A DNA stretch of 64,000 nt from CALDTK01 sp041744755 (GTDB taxonomy: Bacteria > Bacteroidota > Bacteroidia > Chitinophagales > Saprospiraceae), in contig JBGTKC010000087.1 in NCBI GenBank assembly GCA_041744755.1, positions 1 to 64,000 on the forward strand. The letters run 5' to 3'. Shown here piece after piece: positions 25,961 to 34,884 of this stretch; the first letter of the stretch is position 1; each line of letters starts with the position of its first letter. The translations under genes and the position numbers were made by a program. The notes under the pieces are model-generated. The model had not been told where the DNA came from and made no database searches. It saw only the letters and a program-made list of their open reading frames with translations.

Positions 25961-26479
25961 TTACTCGGCGGCGTCGACGGTGCCGACGAGCTGCAGTTGT
26001 GTAGTGTTTGGGTAGGTGTTGGCCGTCAGCGTGATCACTTTGAGCTGGGGGCCGGTCTTGCCTCGGGTGTCGAATCTCACGCCGACACTAGCGGTGTCGC
26101 CCGGGGGAATCGGCTCGCGGGGCCACGCAGGCACTGTGCAGCCGCAGGTACTGGAGGCGTGAGTGATGATGAGGGGTCGCTTGCCGGCGTTGCGGAACGT
26201 AAATCGGCGAGTCACTACCATACCTTCGTCGACGGCCCCGAACTCGTAACGGCTTTCGCCAAAACTGATTCTCGGGATCCCGACAGTGTCCAGGCTGCCG
26301 TCGCCACTGATGGGTACGCGCACGATACCAGTAGTAGCGACGGCCGCACTCCCGGACGGAACCCCGGGCTCGTCCACCCCACCCCGGCACGAGCTGCCGA
26401 TCACGCCCGCGAGCATTGCCGCGAACACTAGAGAAAGCTTGGTCCTTTCTTTGCGAAGCATTTTAAGCGTCTCGATCAC
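25961..26479 (-). CDS. DUF1573 lipoprotein
   Basis: 172 residues, or 166 if MLRKER at 26461 is the start. A signal peptide ends AGVIGSSC, a lipobox. The remaining 120 residues are a DUF1573 immunoglobulin-like domain with RRFTFRNAGKRPLIITHASS and the diagnostic TCGCTVPAWP. Function is unknown; such domains often sit in cell-envelope genes next to yajC in this phylum. Confidence 0.85.
   Translation of the reverse strand: MIETLKMLRKERTKLSLVFAAMLAGVIGSSCRGGVDEPGVPSGSAAVATTGIVRVPISGDGSLDTVGIPRISFGESRYEFGAVDEGMVVTRRFTFRNAGKRPLIITHASSTCGCTVPAWPREPIPPGDTASVGVRFDTRGKTGPQLKVITLTANTYPNTTQLQLVGTVDAAE
26251..26265 (-). repeat. GTTTT hairpin motif copy, GGC-GAAA-GCC
   Basis: Reads GTTTTGGCGAAAGCC on the minus strand, sense within the DUF1573 gene (coding SFGES). 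Confidence 0.8.
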
Positions 26480-26494
26480 GGCGCGAAACTACGT

Positions 26495-27007
26495 ATGGAA
26501 AGTCCGCACATCTTCCTCGTCGGTATGATGGGCTCGGGTAAATCCACACTGGGTCGTGGGCTTGCCGCGGCTCTCGGGCTCCCGTTCCAGGACCTCGACG
26601 AAGCCATCGAGGAGCGGACCCAGCGAACCATCGCGAGCCTCTTTGAGCGACCGGGAGAGTTTGGCTTCCGCGCCTGCGAGGCGCAAATGCTCCGCGAGCT
26701 GCCGACGCGCTTCGCGAGATCGGTCATCGCCACAGGTGGCGGGGCCCCTATGCATTTCGACAGCATGTCGTACATGATGGCCACGGGCACCACGGCGTAC
26801 CTCCGGCTGGAGATGGACGCTCTCGCCGGGCGACTCGAATCGGCTAGGGCAGAAAGGCCGCTACTGGCCAAGCCAGACTGGCGAGCATCTACCGAAGCGC
26901 TGCTCTCGCTGCGACGGAGCGTGTACGAGCGCTCGGACGTGATCGTTGATACGGGCGGCCAAACGCCGGCGGATTCGTTGAAGCTTTTGGTGACGAAACT
27001 GAGATAG
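26495..27007 (+). CDS. aroK: Shikimate kinase
   Basis: 170 residues. Walker A GMMGSGKST at residues 10-18, the shikimate-binding DLDEAIE near 32-38, GEFGFRACEAQML, and GGGAP near 83-87 match AroK. It phosphorylates shikimate at the 3-hydroxyl in aromatic amino acid synthesis. It is divergent from the DUF1573 gene with only 15 to 33 bp between starts, so promoters must overlap coding sequence. Confidence 0.95.
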   Translation: MESPHIFLVGMMGSGKSTLGRGLAAALGLPFQDLDEAIEERTQRTIASLFERPGEFGFRACEAQMLRELPTRFARSVIATGGGAPMHFDSMSYMMATGTTAYLRLEMDALAGRLESARAERPLLAKPDWRASTEALLSLRRSVYERSDVIVDTGGQTPADSLKLLVTKLR

Positions 27008-27021
27008 TGCGCAGGCTAGTA

Positions 27022-27036
27022 GGCTGTCGCCAAAAC
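27022..27036 (-). repeat. Variant GTTTT hairpin motif, GGC-GACA-GCC
   Basis: Reads GTTTTGGCGACAGCC on the minus strand in the 43-bp gap between convergent aroK and the flavin reductase gene. Confidence 0.5.
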
Positions 27037-27050
27037 GAGTCTCAAAAGGG

Positions 27051-27665
27051 TTAGCTGGCCTTGGCGTAAACCTTTTCCACCAGATGGGACACCTTATAGT
27101 AGTTGTATAGCCCGCTTACAACCACACCCCCGCTCGTTCCCCAATCGGTAGTGCTCCCGAACCCATGTTCTCGGCCTATGCGAAGCTCCTCTACCGACCC
27201 AACAACTAAGACGCAATCATTCGCGGCGATGTGGTGCTCCTCGACAAAACGAAGCTGCATGCTTACGAGCGCCTCGGCCACGTAAGGCGCGCCCGTCGCG
27301 GAGGCTACTACGGTGAGGCCAACGGCTGTGAATTCGCTGCTGGCCGCATCGTATTTGGCACTGGTCTGATGGAGGGCGTCGACGTATTGCTCCGAGAGGT
27401 GATTAATCGTGTACACTCTCGAGGCTTTGATGTTATCGTAGGTATGGCGATCCACGGTCAATGGGCGGAAGATGAGTCCGAGTAATGGTGGACGCGCGCC
27501 AATGTGCGTCATCGAATTGAAGACCGCGAGATTGGCAATCCCGGAAGCGCTAGTCGTCCCGACGGCTACGGGACTACGCATGCCCTCAAGCCGACTGAAC
27601 CAGTCGGCGTATTCGCGGCTCGGGTAAGCGCGCCATTGCTCGGCGCGCACCAACACGTGTTCCAT
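27051..27665 (-). CDS. Flavin reductase-like (flavoredoxin family) protein
   Basis: 204 residues from MEHVLVRAEQW. The split-barrel flavin-binding domain is indicated by RSPVAVGTTSASGIANLAVFNSMTHIG (quoted in part: IANLAVFNSMTHIG), PPLLGLIFRP, YTINHLSEQ and a late CVLVVGSVEEL. Members bind FMN and reduce flavins or act with a partner oxygenase. No partner gene is adjacent, so the role is open. Confidence 0.85.
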   Translation of the reverse strand: MEHVLVRAEQWRAYPSREYADWFSRLEGMRSPVAVGTTSASGIANLAVFNSMTHIGARPPLLGLIFRPLTVDRHTYDNIKASRVYTINHLSEQYVDALHQTSAKYDAASSEFTAVGLTVVASATGAPYVAEALVSMQLRFVEEHHIAANDCVLVVGSVEELRIGREHGFGSTTDWGTSGGVVVSGLYNYYKVSHLVEKVYAKAS

Positions 27666-27767
27666 AGGCCGAAGGTACCGGTGGCGGGCGTGAGTAACCC
27701 CGTGGAGCAAAGCCGGACGTACTCATGGTCGAAAGCGCATCCTGGAGGGTGCTGAGGTGTTGGTAGC

Positions 27768-27802
27768 TTGACACTCGGCTGCATGGCCCTTGTCTAATTT
27801 TG
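27768..27802 (+). promoter_or_regulatory. Candidate trxB promoter
   Basis: A TAnnTTTG -7 box, TAATTTTG (27795-27802), lies 21 bp before the trxB start. A TTG at 27768 could serve as the upstream element, though the 24-nt spacing is longer than the usual 19 or so. Confidence 0.4.
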
Positions 27803-27823
27803 CGCAACAAGTAACTTAGTCCC

Positions 27824-28828
27824 ATGGCTCAGACCGCGACCGCCGCTCACGCACAGACGGCTCCACCTGATAACAACGTCGGTAACCTCGGCCACGATAA
27901 GCCACTCGAATGCGTCATCATCGGTAGTGGGCCCGCTGGATATACCGCGGCGATCTACGCCGCGCGTGCGGGTCTGAAGCCAGTGCTTTATACAGGGCAA
28001 GAGCCCGGAGGCCAACTCATGATCACCACCGACGTCGAGAACTACCCCGGCTACCCCGAGGGCATTATGGGCCCGGAGATGATGATGAACTTTCAAAAGC
28101 AGGCCGAGCGCTTCGGGACGGACGTGCGGTATGACCTCATCGACCGCGTCGATTTCAGCGGGCCGGTTCACAGGATCTTCGCATCCGGCGGGGACGAAAT
28201 CCACGCGCACACGGTAATCGTATCGACCGGCGCCAGCGCCAAATGGCTTGGGCTCCCGAGTGAACAACGACTTACGAATCACGGCGTGAGCGCCTGCGCG
28301 GTCTGCGACGGCTTTTTCTTCAAAGGTCAACACGTGGCCGTCGTCGGCGGCGGCGATACAGCCGCCGAGGAGGCTAGCTACCTCGCGAAACTCTGTCCGC
28401 AGGTCCACCTCATCGTGCGCCGCGACGAGATGCGCGCTTCGAAGATTATGCAGAAGCGCATTATGGACCTCCCCAACGTCACCGTTCACTGGAACACCGA
28501 AACGGACGAGATCCTCGGCGAGGACCAGGTGACGGGCGTGCGACTCAAGAACAGACTCACGGGGGAGCTTACCGAGTTGCCGATCGCAGGTTTCTTCGTG
28601 GCCATCGGGCATAAGCCCAACACCGAGATCTTCACAGACTGGTTGAACATGTTCGACAACGGCTACCTCAAGGTGGTGCCGGGTACGGCCAAGACCAACG
28701 TCGAAGGTGTGTTCGTCTGCGGGGATGCGGCCGATCAGCACTACCGACAGGCCGTGACGGCCGCGGGGACGGGTTGCATGGCGGCGCTCGATGCCGAGCG
28801 GTACCTGGTAGCCAAGGAGTTGGCTTAA
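27824..28828 (+). CDS. trxB: Thioredoxin-disulfide reductase
   Basis: 334 residues. FAD-binding IIGSGPAGYTAAIYAARAG starts near residue 32. The redox-active site CAVC is near residues 157-160 and the NADPH motif VVGGGDTAAEEA follows. The C-terminal FAD contact GDAADQHYRQAVTAAGTG is intact. A 30-residue Ala/Gln/Thr-rich N-terminal extension precedes the core. It reduces thioredoxin with NADPH. Confidence 0.94.
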   Translation: MAQTATAAHAQTAPPDNNVGNLGHDKPLECVIIGSGPAGYTAAIYAARAGLKPVLYTGQEPGGQLMITTDVENYPGYPEGIMGPEMMMNFQKQAERFGTDVRYDLIDRVDFSGPVHRIFASGGDEIHAHTVIVSTGASAKWLGLPSEQRLTNHGVSACAVCDGFFFKGQHVAVVGGGDTAAEEASYLAKLCPQVHLIVRRDEMRASKIMQKRIMDLPNVTVHWNTETDEILGEDQVTGVRLKNRLTGELTELPIAGFFVAIGHKPNTEIFTDWLNMFDNGYLKVVPGTAKTNVEGVFVCGDAADQHYRQAVTAAGTGCMAALDAERYLVAKELA

Positions 28829-28952
28829 CGCTCGACGCGCGGTCGGACTGTCGGCTGTGCAATTACATTCGCGGCACTGTCGTGCGGCCGTCGGAATGCG
28901 ACATGAGCGCGCGGCCGGCGATCCACATTAACCTTTGTTCGACTAGACCCTT

Positions 28953-30038
28953 ATGGCCACCCGCACCCGCACCCGCTTCCGCCCCGGCGTCCTCTCCGGA
29001 GATGACGTCACAGAGCTCCTCAACTACGCCAACGAGAACCAGTTCGCCATGCCGGCGGTCAACGTGGTCGGGACCAATAGTATTAATGCCGTACTCGAGA
29101 CCGCGGCGGCCGTCAAGAGCCCGGTCATTATCCAACTCTCCAACGGGGGGGCCAACTTTTACGCCGGCAAGTCACTCGACAACGGTCAGCAGCAGGCCGC
29201 TGTCGTCGGCGCCATCAGCGCCGCCATCCACGTGCACACGGTCGCCAAGCTCTACGGCGTGACCGTCTTACTCCACACCGACCACTGCGCCAAGAACCTC
29301 CTCCCCTGGATGGACGGCCTCGTAGATGCTAACCAGATGTTCCACGAGCAGCGCGGATACCCGCTGTTCAGTTCCCACATGCTCGACCTGAGCGAGGAGC
29401 CGCTCGAAGAGAACATCGAAACCTGCGTTAAGTACTTCGAGAAAATGTCTCCGCTCGGGATAACCCTCGAGATCGAACTCGGCGTGACCGGTGGCGAGGA
29501 GGACGGCGTCGACAACACCGACGTCGACTCGAGCCGCCTTTACACCCAGCCCGAGGAAGTAGCAGCTTTCTACGAGGCGCTTTCCAAGGTGAGCGACCGC
29601 TTTACGATTGCCGCGGCCTTCGGTAACGTTCACGGCGTCTACAAGCCCGGCAACGTGTCGCTGAGGCCCGAGATCCTCAAAAACTCACAAGAGTTCGTCC
29701 GCGAGAAATTCGGTACCGAGAAGGCCAACCCAGTCAATTTCGTCTTCCACGGCGGGTCTGGCTCCTCGCAGGAGGAGATCCGCGAGGCCATTAGCTACGG
29801 CGCGGTCAAGATGAACATCGACACCGATATGCAGTGGGCGATGTGGGACGGCGTGCGCGCTTACGAGCACAAGCACCGCGACTACCTCCAGGGCCAGATC
29901 GGCAACCCCGACGGCGAGGAGAAGCCAAATAAAAAACAGTACGACCCCCGCGCCTGGCTACGCGCCGGCGAGCAGACGAGTGTCACGCGTCTGAAGCAAG
30001 CATTCGAGGACTTGAATTGTATCCAGAAGAACGTATAG
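28953..30038 (+). CDS. fbaA: Class II fructose-bisphosphate aldolase
   Basis: 361 residues. Zinc and catalytic residues lie in LLHTDHCAKN (about 106-115), LEIELGVTGGEEDGVDN (about 168-184), and HGVY and FVFHGGSGSS further on, typical of the FbaA type. It splits fructose 1,6-bisphosphate to glyceraldehyde 3-phosphate and dihydroxyacetone phosphate. A monocistronic unit convergent with leuS. Confidence 0.95.
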   Translation: MATRTRTRFRPGVLSGDDVTELLNYANENQFAMPAVNVVGTNSINAVLETAAAVKSPVIIQLSNGGANFYAGKSLDNGQQQAAVVGAISAAIHVHTVAKLYGVTVLLHTDHCAKNLLPWMDGLVDANQMFHEQRGYPLFSSHMLDLSEEPLEENIETCVKYFEKMSPLGITLEIELGVTGGEEDGVDNTDVDSSRLYTQPEEVAAFYEALSKVSDRFTIAAAFGNVHGVYKPGNVSLRPEILKNSQEFVREKFGTEKANPVNFVFHGGSGSSQEEIREAISYGAVKMNIDTDMQWAMWDGVRAYEHKHRDYLQGQIGNPDGEEKPNKKQYDPRAWLRAGEQTSVTRLKQAFEDLNCIQKNV

Positions 30039-30066
30039 AATGGAGTTTTTTAATTGTCGAAGGGTT

Positions 30067-30120
30067 GAATTGTTGAGTGCACTGTACCGCGAATTCATCA
30101 GTTCAAACCCTCAACAATTC
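30067..30120. terminator. Inverted repeat between fbaA and leuS
   Basis: GAATTGTTGAG (30067-30077) and CTCAACAATTC (30110-30120) form an 11-bp perfect inverted repeat with a 32-nt AT-rich interior between two convergent genes. The loop is long and there is no clear T-tract, so a terminator is likely but not proven. Confidence 0.45.
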
Positions 30121-30131
30121 CACAATCGACC

Positions 30132-32954
30132 TCACCCTACCACGAAATTGATCATCCGCCCAGGCACGACGATGACGCGCTTGATCTCCCCTTCTGCTAG
30201 GTAGCTCGCGAGCTCGGGCAGCATTTTGGCGGAAGCCTCCAACTCCTCCTTGCTCGCAGCCGACGGCATTCTTGCGGTGGTACGCTTCTTACCATTGACG
30301 CTGATCGGGTACTCTATCTCGGATTCGACGAGGTACTGTTCCTCCAGCTGCGGGAACTGCGCCAAGTGGATAGAATCGGTATGACCGAGCCTTTCCCAAA
30401 GCTCTTCGGTGAAGAAAGGCGCGAAGGGGGCCATCAGTCGGGCGAGTGGCTCGAGAACCTGGCCGCTCCGGCACCCCTGACCGCGTAGGTCGTTGACGCA
30501 GATCATAAACGTGCTTACGCAAGTATTCATACTGAAGCGCTCGATGTCCTCGCGGACTTTCTTGATTGCCGTATGGAGGGACTTCATTGCCTCCTCGGTC
30601 GGGGCTACGTCGCTCACGGTCCACTGGTCCTGCTCGTCGTAGTAGAGGCTGTACAGCTTACGCAAAAACTTGGCGACGCCCTCGATGCCATTAACGCTCC
30701 ACGGTTTGTGCTGCTCGATCGGCCCGAGGAACATCTCGTACATCCGGAAGCAGTCCGCGCCGTAGCGCCCGATGATGTCGTCGGGGTTGACGACGTTGTA
30801 ACGGGACTTAGACATCTTACCGACCTCGGAGTGGGTCAAGAATTTGTTCGGGTCGGCGCCAAAACGAAATTCGGTGTCGGCATACTCCGGTCGCCATGCG
30901 CGGAAGCGCTCGATCTGATCGACGTCGAGGTAGCTCGCGCGATCGTCGAAGCCATAGTCGCTCACGTAGTCGACGAGCACGTAGTTGGGCGCGAAGGCAT
31001 CCCGATTGGCTTCCTCGACGAGGTCTGCGCTCGCGAAATACTTGTCCCCCTTGTGGAAGAAGATGGTCTCGATCACGCCTTGGATCATGCCCTGGTTGAT
31101 GAGCTTGGCGAAGGGTTCTTTCGTGGGCACGACGGCCAGGTCGTACAGGAACTTCTGCCAGAACCTCGCGTAGAGCAGGTGACTGACCGCGTGCTCCGTG
31201 CCGCCGACGTAGAGGTCAACGTTTTGCCAGTAGGCCATCGCTTCCGCGCTGGCCAGCGCCTCCGCGTTGCCGGGGTCCATGTATCGCAAAAAATACCAAC
31301 TACTACCTGCGACGGCGGGCATGGTGTCGGTCTCGCGGGTGTAGCCCGGGAGCTCGTTGACCCAATCCGTGGCGCGCGCCAGGGGGCCAGCCCCGCCTGA
31401 GGTGGGCTTGTAGTCGTCAAGTTTAGGCAGGACTACAGGCAGATCCGCATCCGGGGCACGCTCGGGGATGCCCTCGGCGTCGTACACGATCGGAAAGGGC
31501 TCACCCCAGTAGCGCTGGCGTGAGAAGTTCGCGTCGCGCAGCTTGAAGTTGGTCTTGCCCTCCCCTACTCCGAGTTCTTCGAGTCGCGCGGCGGCGGCGG
31601 CGATTGCTGTTTTGACAGGCATGCCGTCGAGGAAAGCGCTGTTGATCAGTGTTCCGACCTTATCGCTCGCCTTCGCGCCCGCTGGCCGGTCGACCACCGG
31701 GATGATTTCGATCCCGTAGTGCCTCGCGAAACGCTCATCGCGCTCATCGTCGCTCGGTACCGCCATGATCGCGCCCGTGCCGTAGTCCATCAGGACGTAC
31801 TCCGCCACATACACCGGCAGACGTTTGCCGGAGAGCGGGTTGAGTGCATAAGCCCCAGTAAACTCTCCGCTCACTTCCTTGACGTCGGACTGGCGGTCGA
31901 TGTCGCTTCGACCCGCGGCTCGAGCTTTGTAAGCGGACACGGCTTCACGGCGATCAGCGATGGTCAATCGGTCGACCAGGGGGTGCTCCGGGGCCAGCAC
32001 CATGAAGGTGGTTCCGTAGATGGTATCGGGGCGAGTGGTGTAGACCTCGATCGACGCGTCCGATCCCTCGACCGCGAAGCGAACCTGTGCCCCGGTCGAG
32101 CGTCCGATCCAGTTGCGCTGCTGGGTCTTGAGGCTGTCGGTCCAGTCGAGCGCTTCCAGGTCATCGAGGAGCCGTTGCGCGTAGGCGCTCGTGCGCAGGC
32201 ACCACTGCAGCATCGGGCGTTTCTCGACCGGGTGCCCGCCCCGCTCGGATACACCGTCCTTAATCTCGTCATTCGCGAGCACTGTGCCGAGTGCCTCACA
32301 CCAGTTGACATAGGCCTGTTTGCGGTACGCGATTCGGTAGTCCATGAGGATCTCGGACTGCCGCTTACGCGAAAACTCGCGCCACTCCTCCGCGCCGAAC
32401 TGTAAGTTCGAATCGCTGGCCGCATGGACGCCGGTGACACCCGTTTTGGCGAAAGCCGCCACGAGGTCGCTGATCGGCATAGCCTTCCCCTCGGCGAGGT
32501 CGTAGTAGCTATCGAACATTCGCGCGAAGGCCCACTGCGTCCACTTGTAGTAGACCGGCTCCGAGGTCACCACCTTGCGGTCCCAGTCGAACGAGAAGCC
32601 GATGAGGTCGAACTGCTCCCGGTAGCGGTGCATATTGGTCGCCGTCGACTCGGACGGGTGGATCCCCGTCTGGATGGCGTACTGCTCTGCCGGTAGTCCG
32701 AAGCTGTCGTAACCCATCGGGTGCAACACGTTGAACCCCTCCATCCGCTTGTAGCGTGAGTAGATGTCTGAGGCGATGTAGCCCAGGGGGTGCCCTACGT
32801 GCAGTCCCGCGCCACTCGGGTAGGGGAACATGTCGAGGACGTAGAATTTAGGTTTCCGCTCGTCGCCGGCGGAGGGTGTGTCGACGCGGTAGGTCCCGCG
32901 CTCTCGCCACGCCGTTCGCCATTTCGCTTCAAAATGCTGAGGAGAGAAAGGCAT
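30132..32954 (-). CDS. leuS: Leucyl-tRNA synthetase
   Basis: 940 residues. The HIGH box is HVGHPLGY (about residues 52-59) after LDMFPYPSGAGL, and the KMSKS box is GKMSKSRYNV (about 712-721). Editing-domain motif TRPDTIYGTTFMVLAPEHPL is present. A segment near residues 165-195 (ISDLVAAFAKTGVTGVHA) is an insertion often seen in Bacteroidota. Two leucine tRNAs lie elsewhere in the window. It carries two copies of the dispersed hairpin motif and a weaker third at 30655. Confidence 0.96.
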   Translation of the reverse strand: MPFSPQHFEAKWRTAWRERGTYRVDTPSAGDERKPKFYVLDMFPYPSGAGLHVGHPLGYIASDIYSRYKRMEGFNVLHPMGYDSFGLPAEQYAIQTGIHPSESTATNMHRYREQFDLIGFSFDWDRKVVTSEPVYYKWTQWAFARMFDSYYDLAEGKAMPISDLVAAFAKTGVTGVHAASDSNLQFGAEEWREFSRKRQSEILMDYRIAYRKQAYVNWCEALGTVLANDEIKDGVSERGGHPVEKRPMLQWCLRTSAYAQRLLDDLEALDWTDSLKTQQRNWIGRSTGAQVRFAVEGSDASIEVYTTRPDTIYGTTFMVLAPEHPLVDRLTIADRREAVSAYKARAAGRSDIDRQSDVKEVSGEFTGAYALNPLSGKRLPVYVAEYVLMDYGTGAIMAVPSDDERDERFARHYGIEIIPVVDRPAGAKASDKVGTLINSAFLDGMPVKTAIAAAAARLEELGVGEGKTNFKLRDANFSRQRYWGEPFPIVYDAEGIPERAPDADLPVVLPKLDDYKPTSGGAGPLARATDWVNELPGYTRETDTMPAVAGSSWYFLRYMDPGNAEALASAEAMAYWQNVDLYVGGTEHAVSHLLYARFWQKFLYDLAVVPTKEPFAKLINQGMIQGVIETIFFHKGDKYFASADLVEEANRDAFAPNYVLVDYVSDYGFDDRASYLDVDQIERFRAWRPEYADTEFRFGADPNKFLTHSEVGKMSKSRYNVVNPDDIIGRYGADCFRMYEMFLGPIEQHKPWSVNGIEGVAKFLRKLYSLYYDEQDQWTVSDVAPTEEAMKSLHTAIKKVREDIERFSMNTCVSTFMICVNDLRGQGCRSGQVLEPLARLMAPFAPFFTEELWERLGHTDSIHLAQFPQLEEQYLVESEIEYPISVNGKKRTTARMPSAASKEELEASAKMLPELASYLAEGEIKRVIVVPGRMINFVVG
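30224..30237 (+). repeat. TTTT hairpin motif copy, GGC-GGAA-GCC
   Basis: Reads TTTTGGCGGAAGCC, preceded by A; antisense within leuS (coding EASAKM). Confidence 0.7.
32443..32457 (+). repeat. GTTTT hairpin motif copy, GGC-GAAA-GCC
   Basis: Reads GTTTTGGCGAAAGCC; antisense within leuS (coding AFAKT), inside a lineage-specific insertion of the enzyme. Confidence 0.8.
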
Positions 32955-33099
32955 ACTTGGAGGTTTTGAGGCGCGAGCAGTGTGGCGCAGGGATTGAAGA
33001 GGTACGGTTCGCGATCCACGGTGACAGAGCCGCGGTCGAGTTGTCGGAAACGAAAACGCCCCGCCAGTCCGAGACCAACGAGGCGTTTAAGTTATCGAG

Positions 33100-33174
33100 G
33101 GTGGATGACGGGTCTCGAACCCGCGACCTCCGGCACCACAAACCAGCGCTCTAACCAACTGAGCTACAACCACC
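33100..33174 (-). tRNA. tRNA-His (GTG)
   Basis: Cloverleaf on the minus strand with anticodon loop TTGTGGT (anticodon GTG), T-loop TTCGAGA and acceptor GTGGTTG/CATCCAC with one T-T mismatch. A leading G-1 opposite C73 is encoded, as usual for bacterial tRNA-His. CCA is not encoded. Confidence 0.95.
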
Positions 33175-33213
33175 GTGTCAATCGCGCTACCGTCGCGGCG
33201 CGTTTAGCGAGCG

Positions 33214-33221
33214 CAAATATA
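33214..33221 (-). promoter_or_regulatory. Bacteroidota -7 box of tRNA-His
   Basis: TATATTTG on the minus strand exactly fits the TAnnTTTG consensus and ends 40 bp before the tRNA-His 5' end. A clear upstream TTG element was not found. Confidence 0.5.
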
Positions 33222-33270
33222 GGAACGCGCGCTCCATAGTGTGCCGCCCACAGACCTGTAATTCGAAATC

Positions 33271-34047
33271 TTACTGGGCCGGCATAGGGTCCGCGACGAG
33301 CGTGAACGTGCGCGAGACCGGATTGAGCGGCGCGTCCACCGTCCTGCCCTCGCCGTCGACGAGCGTCAGGGTAACGGTGTTCTCACCCATCGGCAGACCT
33401 TTGATCAGGTATGGTTGCCATTTATCGAGGGTCTCCGAGAACGACCCCACGTCGACCTTCACTTTGTACTGCGCACCGAGGGGGGCGTTGACGGGGTAGA
33501 AGTCCAGCAGGATGGACTCGGTGTCCTTGCCGACGTACTCGCCTTTCGGTCGTGAGTAAAAGAGCATCGGTTGCTCGATGGGCGTCATCTGCGCGATGCC
33601 GCCGTTTGCTACGGTGGCCACCGTGGCGCGGTGGGCGGCGGGCGTCTTGATGCTCTCGTGGTAGCTGCGCGACAGGAAGCTCAACAGGTAGTGCTCCCCG
33701 TCGGGGATGGCCTGCTCAAAGGTCGGCTCGTACTTGGCGATGTAGGGCTCGTTGTCGATGATAAGGTGGATGTGCTGGCCCTTGTCTGAGTTGGCGCACA
33801 TCGTCGAGCCCGCGTCGGGGGTCTGCTCACCGAGCCTGTACGTCGCGGCGTCGTAGGCGTAGGTAAAGGTCCCATTTGAGTAAGCGACGTCCGTGATGGA
33901 GGCATCGGGGAAGTCGGTGCCCGGCGTCTTCGGCTCGATCGTAATCGCGGTCACCGCGGGCTCGTCGGCGGTGGCCTCGGGAACATCTGCGTTGTTGCAC
34001 GCGATGGCTCCGACAAGGAGGACTGGCAATAGTTTGGCGTAAGTCAT
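33271..34047 (-). CDS. Lipoprotein of unknown function
   Basis: 258 residues from MTYAKLLPVLLVGAIAC, a lipobox with Cys at residue 17. The middle part has GQHIHLIIDNEPYIAKYEP, similar to His-containing lipoproteins with DUF4399-like strands, followed by FEQAIPDGEHYLLSFLSRSYHES and a C-terminal beta domain. I cannot assign a function. It lies alone between tRNA-His and tRNA-Ser. Confidence 0.7.
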   Translation of the reverse strand: MTYAKLLPVLLVGAIACNNADVPEATADEPAVTAITIEPKTPGTDFPDASITDVAYSNGTFTYAYDAATYRLGEQTPDAGSTMCANSDKGQHIHLIIDNEPYIAKYEPTFEQAIPDGEHYLLSFLSRSYHESIKTPAAHRATVATVANGGIAQMTPIEQPMLFYSRPKGEYVGKDTESILLDFYPVNAPLGAQYKVKVDVGSFSETLDKWQPYLIKGLPMGENTVTLTLVDGEGRTVDAPLNPVSRTFTLVADPMPAQ

Positions 34048-34109
34048 GGCGGTAATTTGGCCTGCAAAGTAGCCAAAACCATTCGGCTGCATACCTTCGG
34101 CCTCCGTTC

Positions 34110-34197
34110 GGAGAGATGGCAGAGCGGTTTAATGCGGCGGTCTTGAAAACCGTTGTGCCGAAAGGTACCGGGGGTTCGAATCCCTCTCTCTCCGCCA
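34110..34197 (+). tRNA. tRNA-Ser (TGA)
   Basis: Class II tRNA with long variable arm. Acceptor GGAGAGA pairs with TCTCTCC, discriminator G, CCA encoded (34195-34197). Anticodon TGA at 34144-34146 in the loop CTTGAAA. T-loop TTCGAAT. A TACCTTCG box at 34092-34099 could be its -7 element. Confidence 0.96.
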
Positions 34198-34216
34198 GGT
34201 CCAACGAGACTCAACC

Positions 34217-34852
34217 CTACGCTATCCCCACGACCTTGTGCATCTGTACGCTGAGCCTCCACTGCGGGTGCGCCAGGCAGTACGCCACACAGGCTTCCGT
34301 ATTCGCCGCCGCCGCCGGCCCGTCCATGGGCTGCAGCATGAAGTGATCGAAGCGTAGTTGCTCGTGCGCCGACGGGTGGGCCTGTGGCTCGGCCTGCGGA
34401 TAGACGAGCTTAAGCTCGTCCCCACGCTCCACCACCAAGCGCGTTCCCGCCTTTGGGCTCACGCAGACCCAGTCGATGCCCTCGGGCAAGGCAAGCGTCC
34501 CGTTGGTCTCGATGGCGATCTCGAAGCCGCGCGCGTGCAGGGCGGTTACGAGTGCGGCGTCGAGCTGCAGTGCCGGTTCTCCGCCGGTACACACGACGTA
34601 CGGTACGCCACCCCCCGGCCAAAAGCCGGAGACCTGGTTGGCGAGGAGCTCCGCCGTCGCGAAGCGCCCGCCCCCCGCGCCATCCGTCCCGATGAAATCG
34701 GTGTCGCAAAATTTGCAGATCGAATGGGCCCGATCGCGCTCGCGGCCCGACCACAAATTACATCCCGCGAATCGCAAGAACACCGCCGCGCGCCCGGCCT
34801 GCGCGCCCTCGCCCTGCAGCGTGAGGAATACTTCTTTGACGTGATAGGCCAT
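34217..34852 (-). CDS. queE: 7-carboxy-7-deazaguanine synthase
   Basis: 211 residues. N-terminus VFLTLQGEGAQAGRAAVFLRF, then the radical-SAM cysteines in CNLWSGRERDRAHSICKFCD (long-spaced CX14CX2C cluster as in the E. coli-type QueE) and the glycine motif CTGGEPALQ. It rearranges 6-carboxytetrahydropterin to the deazaguanine core of queuosine. No other que gene is adjacent. Confidence 0.92.
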   Translation of the reverse strand: MAYHVKEVFLTLQGEGAQAGRAAVFLRFAGCNLWSGRERDRAHSICKFCDTDFIGTDGAGGGRFATAELLANQVSGFWPGGGVPYVVCTGGEPALQLDAALVTALHARGFEIAIETNGTLALPEGIDWVCVSPKAGTRLVVERGDELKLVYPQAEPQAHPSAHEQLRFDHFMLQPMDGPAAAANTEACVAYCLAHPQWRLSVQMHKVVGIA

Positions 34853-34884
34853 GGGCTCGGCGGCGAAGGTCGCCCTGCAGTCGG

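Noticed and set aside
30573..32405. Two long plus-strand open frames opposite leuS
   Set aside because: Mirror frames of leuS, which has intact HVGHP and KMSKS boxes.
33240..33270. Small gene between tRNA-His and the lipoprotein gene
   Set aside because: Only short frames crossing the tRNA; no coding signal.
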